Below are positions 7,598 through 16,111 of a stretch of 33,282 bases of DNA, in pieces. Origin of the DNA: Candidatus Poribacteria bacterium (GTDB lineage Bacteria; Poribacteria; WGA-4E; WGA-3G); NCBI GenBank assembly GCA_007571305.1, contig RKRR01000180.1, forward strand, positions 1-33,282, read 5' to 3'. The notes under the pieces are model-generated. The model was not told the origin of the DNA. It ran no database searches and was given only the letters and a program-made list of their open reading frames with translations. Position numbers and translations under genes: made by a program. How positions within the stretch are numbered: the first letter of the stretch is position 1; every line of letters starts with the position of its first letter.

Positions 7598-7891
7598 ATG
7601 AAGAAAGAAGTTTCAACGACGGAATTACATCAGAAACTTGGTGAATTGCTCTACGGGGTCTACCGAAACGGGGATCGGCTGATAATTAAACGCGCCGATA
7701 CACTGCTTGCCGCTATCGTTCCAATCGAAGCATATCAATAGATGCTTCAACAGCGAGAGCAAGTTTTCTCAGTATTGGACAGAGTATGGGAAAAAGTGCC
7801 AGGTGTGAGTGAAAAAGAAGCGCAAGACGATATTGAACAAGCAATTGCTGAGGTACGCGCAGAAAAAATACGTAATTCGAAAAAATTGTGA
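7598..7891 (+). pseudogene. Phd/YefM-like antitoxin split by an in-frame TAG
   Basis: Starting at 7598 with GGAG seven bases upstream, 47 codons encode a Phd/YefM-type N-terminus (MKKEVSTTELHQKLGELLYG ... RLIIKRADTLLAAIVPIEAYQ), the DNA-binding half of a type II antitoxin. A TAG (7739-7741) follows, then, in the same frame and with no gap, ATG (7742) and 49 more codons rich in Glu/Ala/Lys (LQQREQVFSVLDRVWEKVPG...), as expected for the toxin-binding tail. Changing TAG to CAG would restore one 97-residue protein, so a single nonsense change is the simplest reading. Reinitiation at the UAG-AUG junction could still make both halves. No toxin gene follows: the next gene starts 46 bases on and is a restriction-modification enzyme. 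Confidence 0.65.
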
Positions 7892-7937
7892 TTCATATTC
7901 TGTTCCTTTATCGCCCTAAACCTGTTATTATACCTAC

Positions 7938-10900
7938 ATGCCAAAACTGAATCTAAAATCCACCCACAAACCGATCCGAGACTACTACATCACACTGCAG
8001 CAATACGATCAACACAATGTCACCCACGAAGGGGCGGTCAGCAGCCCCTTTGCCTTCTTACTGGATACCTGTGCAAAACAGATAAACGCCACGCTCATCC
8101 CGCAATACGCGATGCACACCGCAGCAGAAAACCGCATCGTTATTGACGGGGCGATACTCGACGAATTCAGTCTCCCTTTCGCGTATTGGGAAGCAAAAGA
8201 TATAGATGACGACCTCCCCAAAGCAGTGGAAGAAAAACGGAAAGCGGGCTACCCACTCGACAACATCCTCTTCCAAAACCCACAACGTGTTATCTTATAT
8301 CAGAACGGACAGATAGCACTGGATGTGGACATCACAGACCCCGAGCAATTAATTGCGGCACTCCAGCATCTGTTTGCTTACGTCCCACCCGCATTGGATA
8401 ACTGGCAGACAGCAGTCTCCGATTTCAGATGGCACGTACCCGCCCTCGCGATCAAGTTGAAGGAGCTCATTGAACAACGCCACGAAGCGGATCCAGCGTT
8501 CAAGGAGGCGTTTGCCGATTTCTACGAAACCTGCCGCACCTCAATTAATCCAGACCTCTCACAGGAGGCCGTCGAGGAGATGCTGATTCAACATATCCTC
8601 ACCGAACGTATCTTCCGGACGGTTTTCAATCGATCAGATTTTACAAGCCGAAATATCATTGCCATTGAGATAGAAAAAGTCAGTGCTGCGCTGATGCAGC
8701 ACGCAATGAGTCGCGATGTATTTCTCAAGCCATTAGATCGGTTTTATATTGCGATTGAGCAGGCGGCAACACTTTGTAGAGACTTCTCTCAAAAACAGCA
8801 CTTCCTCAACACCTTTTATGAGAAGTTTTTTCAAGGGTTCTCTGGGGATGTCGCAGATACGCACGGCATCGTCTACACACCGCAACCCATCGTCGATTTC
8901 ATGGTGAATAGCGTGAAACACATCTTGAAAACCGAGTTTGACCGATCGCTCTCCGATACCGGGGTGCATATCATCGACCCGTTTGTGGGAACGGGAAACT
9001 TCATCGTCCGGCTTATGCAGAACATTCAAGGCACGGCGTTGGAGGAGAAATATCGCGATGAGTTGCACTGCAACGAGGTGATGCTGCTGCCCTACTACAT
9101 CGCGAGTCTGAATGTTGAACAAGAATTTTATCAACGGACAGGGACGTATCTGCCATTTGAAGGCATCGCGCTTGCCGATACATTTGAGTTGCTTGAGCAG
9201 GAACAAGGTGAACTCTTCACGCGTGAAAACACTAAACGTGCGAAGAGGCAGAAAGCAGCAGATATGTTTGTGGTCATAGGGAATCCTCCCTATAACGCGT
9301 GGCAGGTCAATGATAGCGACAACAATAGGAATCGGAAATATCCGACAATGGACACGCGGGTTGCAGATACTTATGCTGCAGATTCCAAGGCAACGCTCAA
9401 AAATGCGATCTACGACCCTTATGTAAAGGCGATTCGATGGGCATCTGACCGGATTGGTGAGGACGGCGTTGTTGTTTTTATCACGAACAACGGGTTTCTC
9501 GACGGTTTAGCATTTGATGGGATGCGGAAACATCTATCGGAGGATTTCGACACGATTTACGTTCTGGATCTGGGTGGAAACGCCCGTAAGGGGTTAAAAG
9601 TCGCTAATGCGAACGTGTTCGGAATCCGAGTCGGTGTGAGCATCAACCTGTTTGTCAAGAATAGACAGAACCCATCGGAAAAATCCAATATCTTTTATCA
9701 TCGGACCGATGATCTGTGGAACAAAGAAAGGAAGTTTAATTTTCTCGACGAACACCAACACATCGGAAACGTGGAATGGAGTCCGATTGAACCGAACAAA
9801 CAGTACACATGGTTAACCGAAGGACTCCACGCCGAGTTTGATACCTTTATTCCGATGGGAACGAAAGAGGCAAAGGCGAAAAAAAGTGCTGCGACGAATG
9901 TGATTTTCAAAACCTATAGTGCCGGTGTTAAAACAGGTCGCGATGCCTGGGTTTACAACTTCAATAGAGATGCACTTAATGAGAACATTCGGGGAATGAT
10001 TGGTACTTACAACGCGGAGGTGGATAGGTGGCAGCGTCGAGAGAATCAACGTGTAAATGTCAATGATTTTGTGGTTTATAATGACACGAAAATCAAGTGG
10101 GATCGGGAATTACGTCAGCACTTGCAACGCGGTAGACACACCAAATGGGCGGAAAACAGAGTGAGAAATTCACTTTACCGACCGTTCACGAAATCAAATC
10201 TATTTTTTGACCGGATTCTGAACAATTGTGTCTACCTGTTTCCGTCCATTTTTCCTGCCCTCGAAACCGAAATCGAGAATGGGATGATAATCGTCAGTGA
10301 TCACGGTTTCCGGTCAGGTTTTAATACCCTAATGACGAATCTGATTCCCGACCTTCATACACTCGCAGCAAGCGATAGTTTTCAATGTTTCCCCTTCTAT
10401 ACCTACGATGAGGATGGCACAAACCGACAAGAGAATATCACCGATTGGGCATTGTCCGAATTCCGAACCCACTACAACGACGACACTATCACCAAGTGGG
10501 ACATCTTCTACTACACCTATGGGCTCCTGCACCACCCTGACTATCGCCAGAAATACGAGATGAATCTCAAGCGCGACTTACCGCACATTCCATTTACCGA
10601 AGATTTCTGGGTATTTGCTGAGGGGGGTGCGGCGTTAGCGGACCTCCACGTCAACTATGAATCCGCACCGAAGTACGATAGATTAACATACATCGAAACA
10701 CCTGATATGCAGATTGATTGGCGTGTTGAGAAGATGAAATTGTCCAAAGACAAGACGCAGTTAAAATACAACGACTTTCTGACATTGGCTGACATCCCAC
10801 CCCAGACGTTTGAATACCGCTTAGGCACGCGCTCTGCGTTGGAATGGGTGGTGGATCAGTATCGTGTGAAGGTGGACAAGCGGAGTGGCATCGTCAACGA

Positions 10901-11012
10901 TCCGAATCGGACAGACCAACCGCGGTACATTGTAGACTTAATTGCGCGTGTTATCACTGTGAGTCTAAAGACGGTGGGAATTATTGAAAATTTGCCCGAT
11001 TGTAGGAATTAG
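7938..11012 (+). CDS. Single-chain restriction-modification enzyme, type ISP-like without helicase
   Basis: A 1024-residue protein. The N-terminus (about 1-150) looks like a PD-(D/E)xK nuclease: D70/D75 followed by YWEAKD with E85 and K87. The middle is an N6-adenine DNA methyltransferase with SAM motif DPFVGTGNF at about 347-355 and catalytic NPPY at 449-452. The last 400 or so residues resemble the target-recognition/C-terminal domain of type ISP enzymes. Such proteins methylate host DNA and cut unmodified DNA in one chain. Classical type ISP enzymes (LlaGI, LlaBIII) run to about 1500 residues because a superfamily 2 helicase lies between nuclease and methylase. None is visible here, so cutting is probably local, as in type IIG enzymes. 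No Shine-Dalgarno is seen; TATTAT at 7926-7931 suggests a leaderless transcript. It defends against phage or plasmid DNA. Confidence 0.8.
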   Translation: MPKLNLKSTHKPIRDYYITLQQYDQHNVTHEGAVSSPFAFLLDTCAKQINATLIPQYAMHTAAENRIVIDGAILDEFSLPFAYWEAKDIDDDLPKAVEEKRKAGYPLDNILFQNPQRVILYQNGQIALDVDITDPEQLIAALQHLFAYVPPALDNWQTAVSDFRWHVPALAIKLKELIEQRHEADPAFKEAFADFYETCRTSINPDLSQEAVEEMLIQHILTERIFRTVFNRSDFTSRNIIAIEIEKVSAALMQHAMSRDVFLKPLDRFYIAIEQAATLCRDFSQKQHFLNTFYEKFFQGFSGDVADTHGIVYTPQPIVDFMVNSVKHILKTEFDRSLSDTGVHIIDPFVGTGNFIVRLMQNIQGTALEEKYRDELHCNEVMLLPYYIASLNVEQEFYQRTGTYLPFEGIALADTFELLEQEQGELFTRENTKRAKRQKAADMFVVIGNPPYNAWQVNDSDNNRNRKYPTMDTRVADTYAADSKATLKNAIYDPYVKAIRWASDRIGEDGVVVFITNNGFLDGLAFDGMRKHLSEDFDTIYVLDLGGNARKGLKVANANVFGIRVGVSINLFVKNRQNPSEKSNIFYHRTDDLWNKERKFNFLDEHQHIGNVEWSPIEPNKQYTWLTEGLHAEFDTFIPMGTKEAKAKKSAATNVIFKTYSAGVKTGRDAWVYNFNRDALNENIRGMIGTYNAEVDRWQRRENQRVNVNDFVVYNDTKIKWDRELRQHLQRGRHTKWAENRVRNSLYRPFTKSNLFFDRILNNCVYLFPSIFPALETEIENGMIIVSDHGFRSGFNTLMTNLIPDLHTLAASDSFQCFPFYTYDEDGTNRQENITDWALSEFRTHYNDDTITKWDIFYYTYGLLHHPDYRQKYEMNLKRDLPHIPFTEDFWVFAEGGAALADLHVNYESAPKYDRLTYIETPDMQIDWRVEKMKLSKDKTQLKYNDFLTLADIPPQTFEYRLGTRSALEWVVDQYRVKVDKRSGIVNDPNRTDQPRYIVDLIARVITVSLKTVGIIENLPDCRN

Positions 11013-11167
11013 TTTCTGCTAAGACCTTCGAGGGTTCAATTTAATTTGATTTCATTCAACTTTTAAAGTAGAATAGAAAAAAGACTGTTTCAACGTTAAA
11101 CAATTTCTATAGCGGATAGGAAACAAACGGTTGTCTATGTTCAGAGCATAAGACTGTGCGTTTAGAT

Positions 11168-11614
11168 ATGAGTTCGCCTATGAACCAAAGCGAAAATGAC
11201 TATGTATCGTTAGTAAGAATCCCACGTAAGTGGTTCAATGTATTTGTCTGGACTTTTTCAAGTTTAGTCATTGCCCATGTTTTAATTGAACTTTTCACCG
11301 GTTGGGCTTGGAAAGATTTAGGTGAAACGTTAGTAACACGATCGGCGGTTCTCATGACGTTAATAGTCGGTTGGTTCTTCATTTTAGCACATATCTGGGA
11401 GGTTATCATGTTAGGGTATGCAAAACTATTCAAAGACAAAATCCTTGCACAAGGCAGAGCGCAAGGCAGAGCGGAAGGTAAAGCAGAGGTGTATCGCGAG
11501 TTGCAAGAAGCGAAAAGAAAAGGCATAACGCTTGAAGAGGTGCTGAAAACACACGATGCGAAAAACGGTAAAAACGAAAATGATGAACCCTCTTCTCCTT
11601 CAAAAAACGGGTAA
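11168..11614 (+). CDS. Small membrane protein with Gly-Arg-Ala-Glu/Gln tail
   Basis: About 148 residues from an ATG at 11168; a GTG at 11156 or an ATG at 11180 are alternatives, and none has a strong ribosome site. Two transmembrane helices are visible (WFNVFVWTFSSLVIAHVLIE and SAVLMTLIVGWFFILAHIWE). The cytoplasmic tail carries the short repeat GRAQGRAEGKAE followed by a charged helix (ELQEAKRKGITLEEVL) and a polar end. The GRAEG-type repeat resembles the Yae1-like repeats seen in many uncharacterised bacterial proteins and is probably coiled or helical. Function is unknown. It follows the restriction enzyme by about 155 bases, but nothing shows that they act together. Confidence 0.65.
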   Translation: MSSPMNQSENDYVSLVRIPRKWFNVFVWTFSSLVIAHVLIELFTGWAWKDLGETLVTRSAVLMTLIVGWFFILAHIWEVIMLGYAKLFKDKILAQGRAQGRAEGKAEVYRELQEAKRKGITLEEVLKTHDAKNGKNENDEPSSPSKNG

Positions 11615-11689
11615 CTCTTTTATTTTTAAATTTTACGATAAAAAGTAAGCAGAAAGGTTCAGGTTTTTCTGATTCAGACTGCACGGTGC

Positions 11690-13618
11690 TCAAGGCGACC
11701 AGAGGACGTATGTTGGCATATCGAACAGTGTGCCGATGAGTGCCCAACCGCCCACGAACACATAGTCGCCCATCACAAGTCCTAAGAAGAATGGGATTGC
11801 GCGTTGGTGTGCGCGTAAACCGAAGATTGAAACAATAATGACCTTTATCATCCAGCCGATATAGACAGAGAACCAGAAATCTGCAAGACCGCCCCACGTT
11901 GCAGCTGTCATCACGTATCCAATCGGATGGAAGGGCCACCAGATAAATTTATGCCGCAGGAAATAGAGTATCCACGTCATCGCTGCACCAATCCCCATGG
12001 ATTGTGTGCCATCCCAATTTGGACCTGTAGGATTGTTCAGCCACCTTTCTAAACGTCTACCGAAGACCTCCTCCCCAATACCCAGGATGTAACCGTGTAC
12101 CGCGAATGCTCCTGTCTCGTAAAGGAGATAGAGGAACGCCCAAAATGATGCGAGTGTACCGATGACAATTGCAAACATCATTACCCAGACCAGTCTTCGG
12201 CTGTTGATGCCTGCCCGTTCTGCAAGTTTGAATCCTTCTAATTGGTTCGGCATCGGATGCGAAACATTGAGTCGATTGAGCCAGTAGTAGAAGGAGATGA
12301 TTGTGAGATTCCCGGTCCCAACGAATCGAGCACCAAAAGTGACGACCATCAACCGTGCTGGATCGAGGGCAAGGATTTCGTGTGATGGTGGACCAAATTC
12401 GGCGCGCACCCGTGTCACACCGAGTGCCATCAGGGTAAAAATGACAATAAAGCCGAGGACACCACCCAAGGACATACCCGCCTTTATGGAAAATAACGTG
12501 AGTCCGATGCCTCCAAGGATTAATCCAGCGACAGCAACTCGGTACGGCATCGGTTCATTTGAATCATCATACGGTTTTTGGGTCCTCAAGCAATTCAGGA
12601 AGACATCGCGGAGATGTCTTCGGGTTCCCCACAACGCCAAGATACCGACTGCGAGCCATGCGCCACCTGCTCGCTCTGCAAAATAGAGTTCACCTTCTCC
12701 TAACATCCCTGTACGGACGACCCGTTCCGCTTTGCCAAAGATATAGAAGAACCACGCAGACATGGAGATGTCCAGCGGGACAAAAAATGTGAGTCCTATA
12801 ATAAATGGGTAGATAGATAAAGGTACCCACCCGACGGCGTTCCAGGGCTTGTCCGTGAACAAATGTGTAATAGAATAGGAGCTCAGCTGGATAGAGGGAA
12901 CTTGAGGAAACAGATGGCTCAAACCTGCGAGCGTTTCAATCCCTGCAGCAACCGAAAAGCCGATCCACATCGTACCGTTTCTGTAAAAACTTTTCCGCCC
13001 TTGTGCCATCTGGAGAGGTAACTGGATTATCGGGTATGCCAACTTTTCACGCTCTGTCCATTGAACGCGGATAATGCTATTGAGACATATCAGTGTGAAC
13101 CAGAGCAGCGCGACGAACCCTGTCCATACGAGGATTGGCACCATCCAACCCCGTAGATGTTTCGGGAGGTAAAAACTCAACCCGCCCTTGAAATAGGCAT
13201 CCAGGGCATAGTCCTCGGGCACAAACCAAGTCGGGATATAACGCCAAAAGAGAGATGCCCATTCGTTTTCGATAGTGGCGAACCGAAACGGATGGGCAAG
13301 GGTGCCAATCAAAAAGGTCATCATTGAGTGTCCTCCAATGGTGGATACCATGACGACCATGATGTAGATAACAAGGAGTTCCTGCGCGGTTAGGGCGGTA
13401 CGTGGTGAGAGTTTTTTCCAAGCAAGGTTGAAGCCGATGACAGCGAAAAGTGTGAAAACTGCGTTGAAGAAGAGCGAGACGAAGTTAAGAAGAAATTGCG
13501 GCTGAATCATCTCAGCCGCATAGGCAAGCCAATAGGCGTTTCCAATAGTAAGGAGTGTCCCAATGAAGAGGGATCGAAGGGTAATTCCAGATGTAAAAGA
13601 GTCGTGAGGTCTCGACAT
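11690..13618 (-). CDS. Polytopic membrane protein, DUF6785-like
   Basis: A 642-residue integral membrane protein with roughly a dozen hydrophobic segments spread over its length, including LFIGTLLTIGNAYWLAYAAE near the N-terminus, LLVIYIMVVMVSTIGGHSMM and SLGGVLGFIVIFTLMALGVT. The layout, with conserved WTEREKLAYPIIQLPLQM in a loop and VRAEFGPPSHE before later helices, matches a family of uncharacterised proteins from Planctomycetes and related phyla (DUF6785/DUF6784) that look distantly like oligopeptide-type transporters. Transport is an inference and the substrate is unknown. There is no Shine-Dalgarno before the ATG: a MITE-like repeat ends two bases upstream of the start codon, so promoter and leader must lie in or beyond that repeat. 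It converges with the small membrane protein gene. Confidence 0.75.
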   Translation of the reverse strand: MSRPHDSFTSGITLRSLFIGTLLTIGNAYWLAYAAEMIQPQFLLNFVSLFFNAVFTLFAVIGFNLAWKKLSPRTALTAQELLVIYIMVVMVSTIGGHSMMTFLIGTLAHPFRFATIENEWASLFWRYIPTWFVPEDYALDAYFKGGLSFYLPKHLRGWMVPILVWTGFVALLWFTLICLNSIIRVQWTEREKLAYPIIQLPLQMAQGRKSFYRNGTMWIGFSVAAGIETLAGLSHLFPQVPSIQLSSYSITHLFTDKPWNAVGWVPLSIYPFIIGLTFFVPLDISMSAWFFYIFGKAERVVRTGMLGEGELYFAERAGGAWLAVGILALWGTRRHLRDVFLNCLRTQKPYDDSNEPMPYRVAVAGLILGGIGLTLFSIKAGMSLGGVLGFIVIFTLMALGVTRVRAEFGPPSHEILALDPARLMVVTFGARFVGTGNLTIISFYYWLNRLNVSHPMPNQLEGFKLAERAGINSRRLVWVMMFAIVIGTLASFWAFLYLLYETGAFAVHGYILGIGEEVFGRRLERWLNNPTGPNWDGTQSMGIGAAMTWILYFLRHKFIWWPFHPIGYVMTAATWGGLADFWFSVYIGWMIKVIIVSIFGLRAHQRAIPFFLGLVMGDYVFVGGWALIGTLFDMPTYVLWSP

Positions 13619-13620
13619 TT

Positions 13621-13738
13621 TATAGTGATATCGAAAAATAAATGCACACTTGTAGCATAGGCTGTTAGCCTGTGCATCAGATAATTTCAGAGTTCACACG
13701 ACGCTATGAGTGTATAAGTAATTACGGAATCTACTATA
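13621..13738 (+). mobile_element. MITE-like repeat, family B copy 1 (118 bp)
   Basis: Ends TATAGTGATATCG (13621) and CGGAATCTACTATA (to 13738), an imperfect inverted pair with TATA at both tips. Internally it holds the hairpin GCATAGGCT-GTT-AGCCTGTGC (13655-13675). The same element in reverse orientation is at 15824-15948; shared blocks include AATAAAT, TTCAGAGT-CACACG and TAATTACGGAATCTA. No coding capacity. It fills the 5' flank of the DUF6785-like gene. Confidence 0.75.
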
Positions 13739-13878
13739 AATAGCAGTTGGCTTTCAGTACTCAGCCATCAGCAGAGATAGTTATCTGCTATCGGAACCTA
13801 TCATCGAATAAGCACGGCTAACATGTTCTGTTGACGAGGCAATTTTCATCTACCGCTTGCTGATGGCTGGCAGCTTCT
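13739..13878. repeat. Long-range inverted repeat CAGCCATCAGCA
   Basis: CAGCCATCAGCA at 13762-13773 has its exact reverse complement TGCTGATGGCTG at 13858-13869, with about 84 bases between. The pair sits just past the stop codon of the CBM9-like gene. It may be another decayed repeat element; no gene is visible. Confidence 0.4.
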
Positions 13879-14634
13879 TTATTTTTTCAAAGTGCCCCAC
13901 GTTAGTGCAAGTTTGCCGGAAGGTTCGACGGCTAATACTTCATTGTCGAAAATGAGGTCGCCGTAGGCGAGAGCGTCCCATGCACCGCCCGGTGTCCATC
14001 CAATCTGATGTTGGCGTCCGCCGCCCTCACAATCGTTCGAGTGGAAACTAAGCCCGATAAGTAAGCCATCTTTTGCTTTAAAGTCTGTCCCTTTCGCGGG
14101 ATTAGCGAACTGGGGATTCCCGCGCGGCTTTGTTGGATCGATGGCGACTTCATAGATGTAATCATTTCCATTGTTGACGAGCACCCATTCGGTGTTGTCT
14201 TTAGATGCGGCAGCGGATAAATCCTTGCCATTCGCGCCGAGCGTCCACTGAACGAGGCTCTCTCGGACCATTCCATTGTCGAAATCAAACATGAATTCGA
14301 CGCTATCATCTTCCCACCACTTGGTGTTGGCCGGATTGACATCTTGGAGTTTATCGTCGGTAATTTCAACGGCGAAATAGATTCGGGTTGGATCTTGGGC
14401 ACTCCACGCGACCCTCCCCTGTCCGGTAAAATCACTGGCTTTAGGGACACCGTCCCCAACATCTTTCAGCTCATCAAAAGCGACAATTTCGGCGCGTTTC
14501 CATTCACTGAGATCGCCGTCTATCTTGAGGTTCGTGATCTGTTTGGCGACGTACTGTTTATCACGTTTCGCAACCGCTGTGAGGTGTGTCGCGATGAATA
14601 TTAGCGCGACTGCTATTATCATTCGCTTTTTCAT
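13879..14634 (-). CDS. Secreted CBM9-like domain protein with TWG tail
   Basis: A 251-residue protein with a signal peptide (about 1-22, MKKRMIIAVALIFIATHLTA) and one domain resembling the family 9 carbohydrate-binding module / DOMON-like beta-sandwich: LKIDGDLSEWKRAE near the start, then VAWSAQDPTRIYFAVEITDD and WWEDDSVEFMFDFDNG. These domains bind sugars or haem-like ligands, usually attached to enzymes; here the domain stands alone. The last 18 residues, LAVEPSGKLALTWGTLKK, are the tail shared with six other secreted proteins of this window. The ATG has GAAGGAAG upstream. The role is probably extracellular or periplasmic binding of carbohydrate (inference). The overall fold differs from the LamG neighbours, which makes the shared tail notable. 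Confidence 0.75.
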   Translation of the reverse strand: MKKRMIIAVALIFIATHLTAVAKRDKQYVAKQITNLKIDGDLSEWKRAEIVAFDELKDVGDGVPKASDFTGQGRVAWSAQDPTRIYFAVEITDDKLQDVNPANTKWWEDDSVEFMFDFDNGMVRESLVQWTLGANGKDLSAAASKDNTEWVLVNNGNDYIYEVAIDPTKPRGNPQFANPAKGTDFKAKDGLLIGLSFHSNDCEGGGRQHQIGWTPGGAWDALAYGDLIFDNEVLAVEPSGKLALTWGTLKK

Positions 14635-14731
14635 AGGAGACTTCCTTCAAAGATGGTTCGGTTTTTTAATTGGACCTTGCGATTGGGTAAAGAGCCATCA
14701 GTATTCCCTACGATGTTGTGCAGATGTATTG

Positions 14732-14758
14732 AGAGGCGCGTCTGCAGAGCGCGCCTCT
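14732..14758 (-). terminator. GC-rich hairpin between two TWG-tail genes
   Basis: A perfect 9-bp stem, AGAGGCGCG (14732-14740) with CGCGCCTCT (14750-14758), and a 9-base loop. On the minus strand it lies 17 bases after the stop of the LamG gene at 14776, where a terminator is expected. There is no T-run, so it may instead attenuate transcription or protect an mRNA end. Confidence 0.45.
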
Positions 14759-14775
14759 GGAAGGGATAACGTTTA

Positions 14776-15567
14776 TCAGCGTGCCTTGAGAGTACCCCAC
14801 GTCACAGCGAGTTTGCCGTTAGGTTCAACAGCGAGCCCCGTGTCAGATTTGAAGTTCTGGTTGACTTCGGCTTCCTCCAGGACTCTATCGTAGACGCTGA
14901 ATTCGTCTATGATGCCGGTGAAAACACCGAATTCACCGTCGGCTCTCCCATCTAAACCGATAAACATGTGGATGCTTGCCCATTCATCCTCAGGGAATTG
15001 GGCGAGGTTCAGCACCCCCTCAGCCGTGGCTTCGCCATCAACGAAAAATTGCACCTTACTGTCTCCGGGCGTACCCGCGATGGCGATATGGTGCCACTTG
15101 TTATCGTCAATGTTATTTCCTACATCTTCGACGTTGCCTACCCAACCAGTATCGAGGTTAAGGACGCTGTTGCGAACCCATAAGGTCTTGGGCCCCTTAT
15201 CATCGGTGCCGGGACCGCCTGTTTTGGCACAGATTACGCCGGGACCGGAATTATCAGTCTTTATCCATGCCGACCAAGTGAAATCGGCATTAAAATCAAA
15301 CTCTTCCGGACTGTCGATTTCGACAAAATTAGCCTCGTCTCCGTCGAATTCCAATGCGTCACCGATTTTACCAGCGACTTTTTTAGGGCTGCCGTTGATG
15401 GTTCCATCGTAATTGCCGGTTCCGTCTTTAACCGTCTTTCCATCAAGGTTGTTCGCATCGAAACTCCAATAACTGACCAGTCCATCTTCGACGATTTGAG
15501 CAGAGAGGCTGGTTGCCATTAAACTAATTGCGAGAATTAGTAGCAAAAGATTAACTTTTTGGAGCAT
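14776..15567 (-). CDS. Secreted LamG-domain protein with TWG tail
   Basis: A 263-residue protein: signal peptide 1-23 (ending LSAQ), then one LamG/concanavalin-A-like jelly-roll domain. Its hallmarks are GLVSYWSFDANNLDG, GKIGDALEFDGDEANFVEI, FTWSAWIKT, KWHHIAIAGTPG, VQFFVDGE and GIIDEFSVYDRVLEEAEV. LamG domains bind glycans or proteins outside the cell, and no catalytic residues are expected. The C-terminus LAVEPNGKLAVTWGTLKAR is nearly identical to that of the CBM9-like neighbour although the domains are unrelated. The ATG has AAAGGAGAG upstream. A GC-rich hairpin follows the stop. It is probably a surface or periplasmic binding protein. Confidence 0.82.
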   Translation of the reverse strand: MLQKVNLLLLILAISLMATSLSAQIVEDGLVSYWSFDANNLDGKTVKDGTGNYDGTINGSPKKVAGKIGDALEFDGDEANFVEIDSPEEFDFNADFTWSAWIKTDNSGPGVICAKTGGPGTDDKGPKTLWVRNSVLNLDTGWVGNVEDVGNNIDDNKWHHIAIAGTPGDSKVQFFVDGEATAEGVLNLAQFPEDEWASIHMFIGLDGRADGEFGVFTGIIDEFSVYDRVLEEAEVNQNFKSDTGLAVEPNGKLAVTWGTLKAR

Positions 15568-15632
15568 AAGTGCTCTCCTTTCATTCGTTTATGTATGAGA
15601 ACGAGCAAGCGATACCTTACATGTAGGTATTT

Positions 15633-15800
15633 CTATCCTCTAAAAATTTTCCTGAGAATCAGAAACGCGCCGCCAACGACGATAATGAACAAGGCGACGG
15701 AAAATACGAAGACGAAAATTGCTTGCAAAATTTGGAAGAGAATCAGGATACACGCAACAAAAATGACGATCCCGAATATGACGAGTAAAATCGTTCCCAT
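15633..15800 (-). CDS. 55-residue hydrophobic membrane protein
   Basis: A short minus-strand frame, ATG at 15800 to TAG at 15633, encoding 55 residues: MGTILLVIFGIVIFVACILI, then LFQILQAIFVFVFSVALFII, ending VVGGAFLILRKIFRG. It is hydrophobic almost throughout, enough for two membrane helices, with the basic end (LRKIFRG) probably cytoplasmic. The ribosome site is weak. It lies 65 bases upstream of the LamG gene on the same strand and could share its transcript. I do not recognise the family. Hydrophobic codon bias and the positive end argue against a random frame, but translation is unproven. Confidence 0.55.
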   Translation of the reverse strand: MGTILLVIFGIVIFVACILILFQILQAIFVFVFSVALFIIVVGGAFLILRKIFRG

Positions 15801-15823
15801 ACGTTAATGTATATGTGGAATAT

Positions 15824-15948
15824 TATATTAGATTCCGTAATTATTTATACATTTGTAGCGGCGTGTGGACTCTGAAGTTATATGTATCTGATGGCACAGC
15901 CTAACAGGCTATGCTACACGTGTAAATTTATTTTCGGATTCTACTATA
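15824..15948 (-). mobile_element. MITE-like repeat, family B copy 2 (125 bp)
   Basis: The reverse-oriented relative of the element at 13621. Its ends are TATATTAGATTCCG (15824) and CGGATTCTACTATA (to 15948); the minus strand therefore begins TATAGTAGAATCCGAAAATA. The central hairpin reads GCATAGCCT-GTT-AGGCTGTGC on the minus strand: compared with copy 1, one stem pair is swapped G-C to C-G, so pairing is kept. Confidence 0.75.
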
Positions 15949-16111
15949 ATCCACGTTGTGAACGGTTATCAGTTGTAAGGAGCAAGTTTTGGTCGCGATT
16001 TTAGAGATGTCGTCCTATAAGCAACCTTTTGCGCCCGACAACTTTGACCATCAACTCGTACATTGATAAAAGCGTTAAGGCACAAGTTGATGGTTAAAAC
16101 TGATGACTATA
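15949..16111. repeat. Spacer with inverted repeat ACCATCAACT
   Basis: ACCATCAACT (16047-16056) is the reverse complement of AGTTGATGGT (16085-16094), loop 28 bases, shortly after the stop of the jelly-roll gene at 16112. No T-run follows, so termination is uncertain. No gene is visible in this spacer. Confidence 0.35.

Noticed and set aside
7892..7937. A toxin gene partnering the split antitoxin
   Set aside because: Only 46 bases separate it from the next gene, which is a restriction-modification enzyme; no toxin frame fits on either side.
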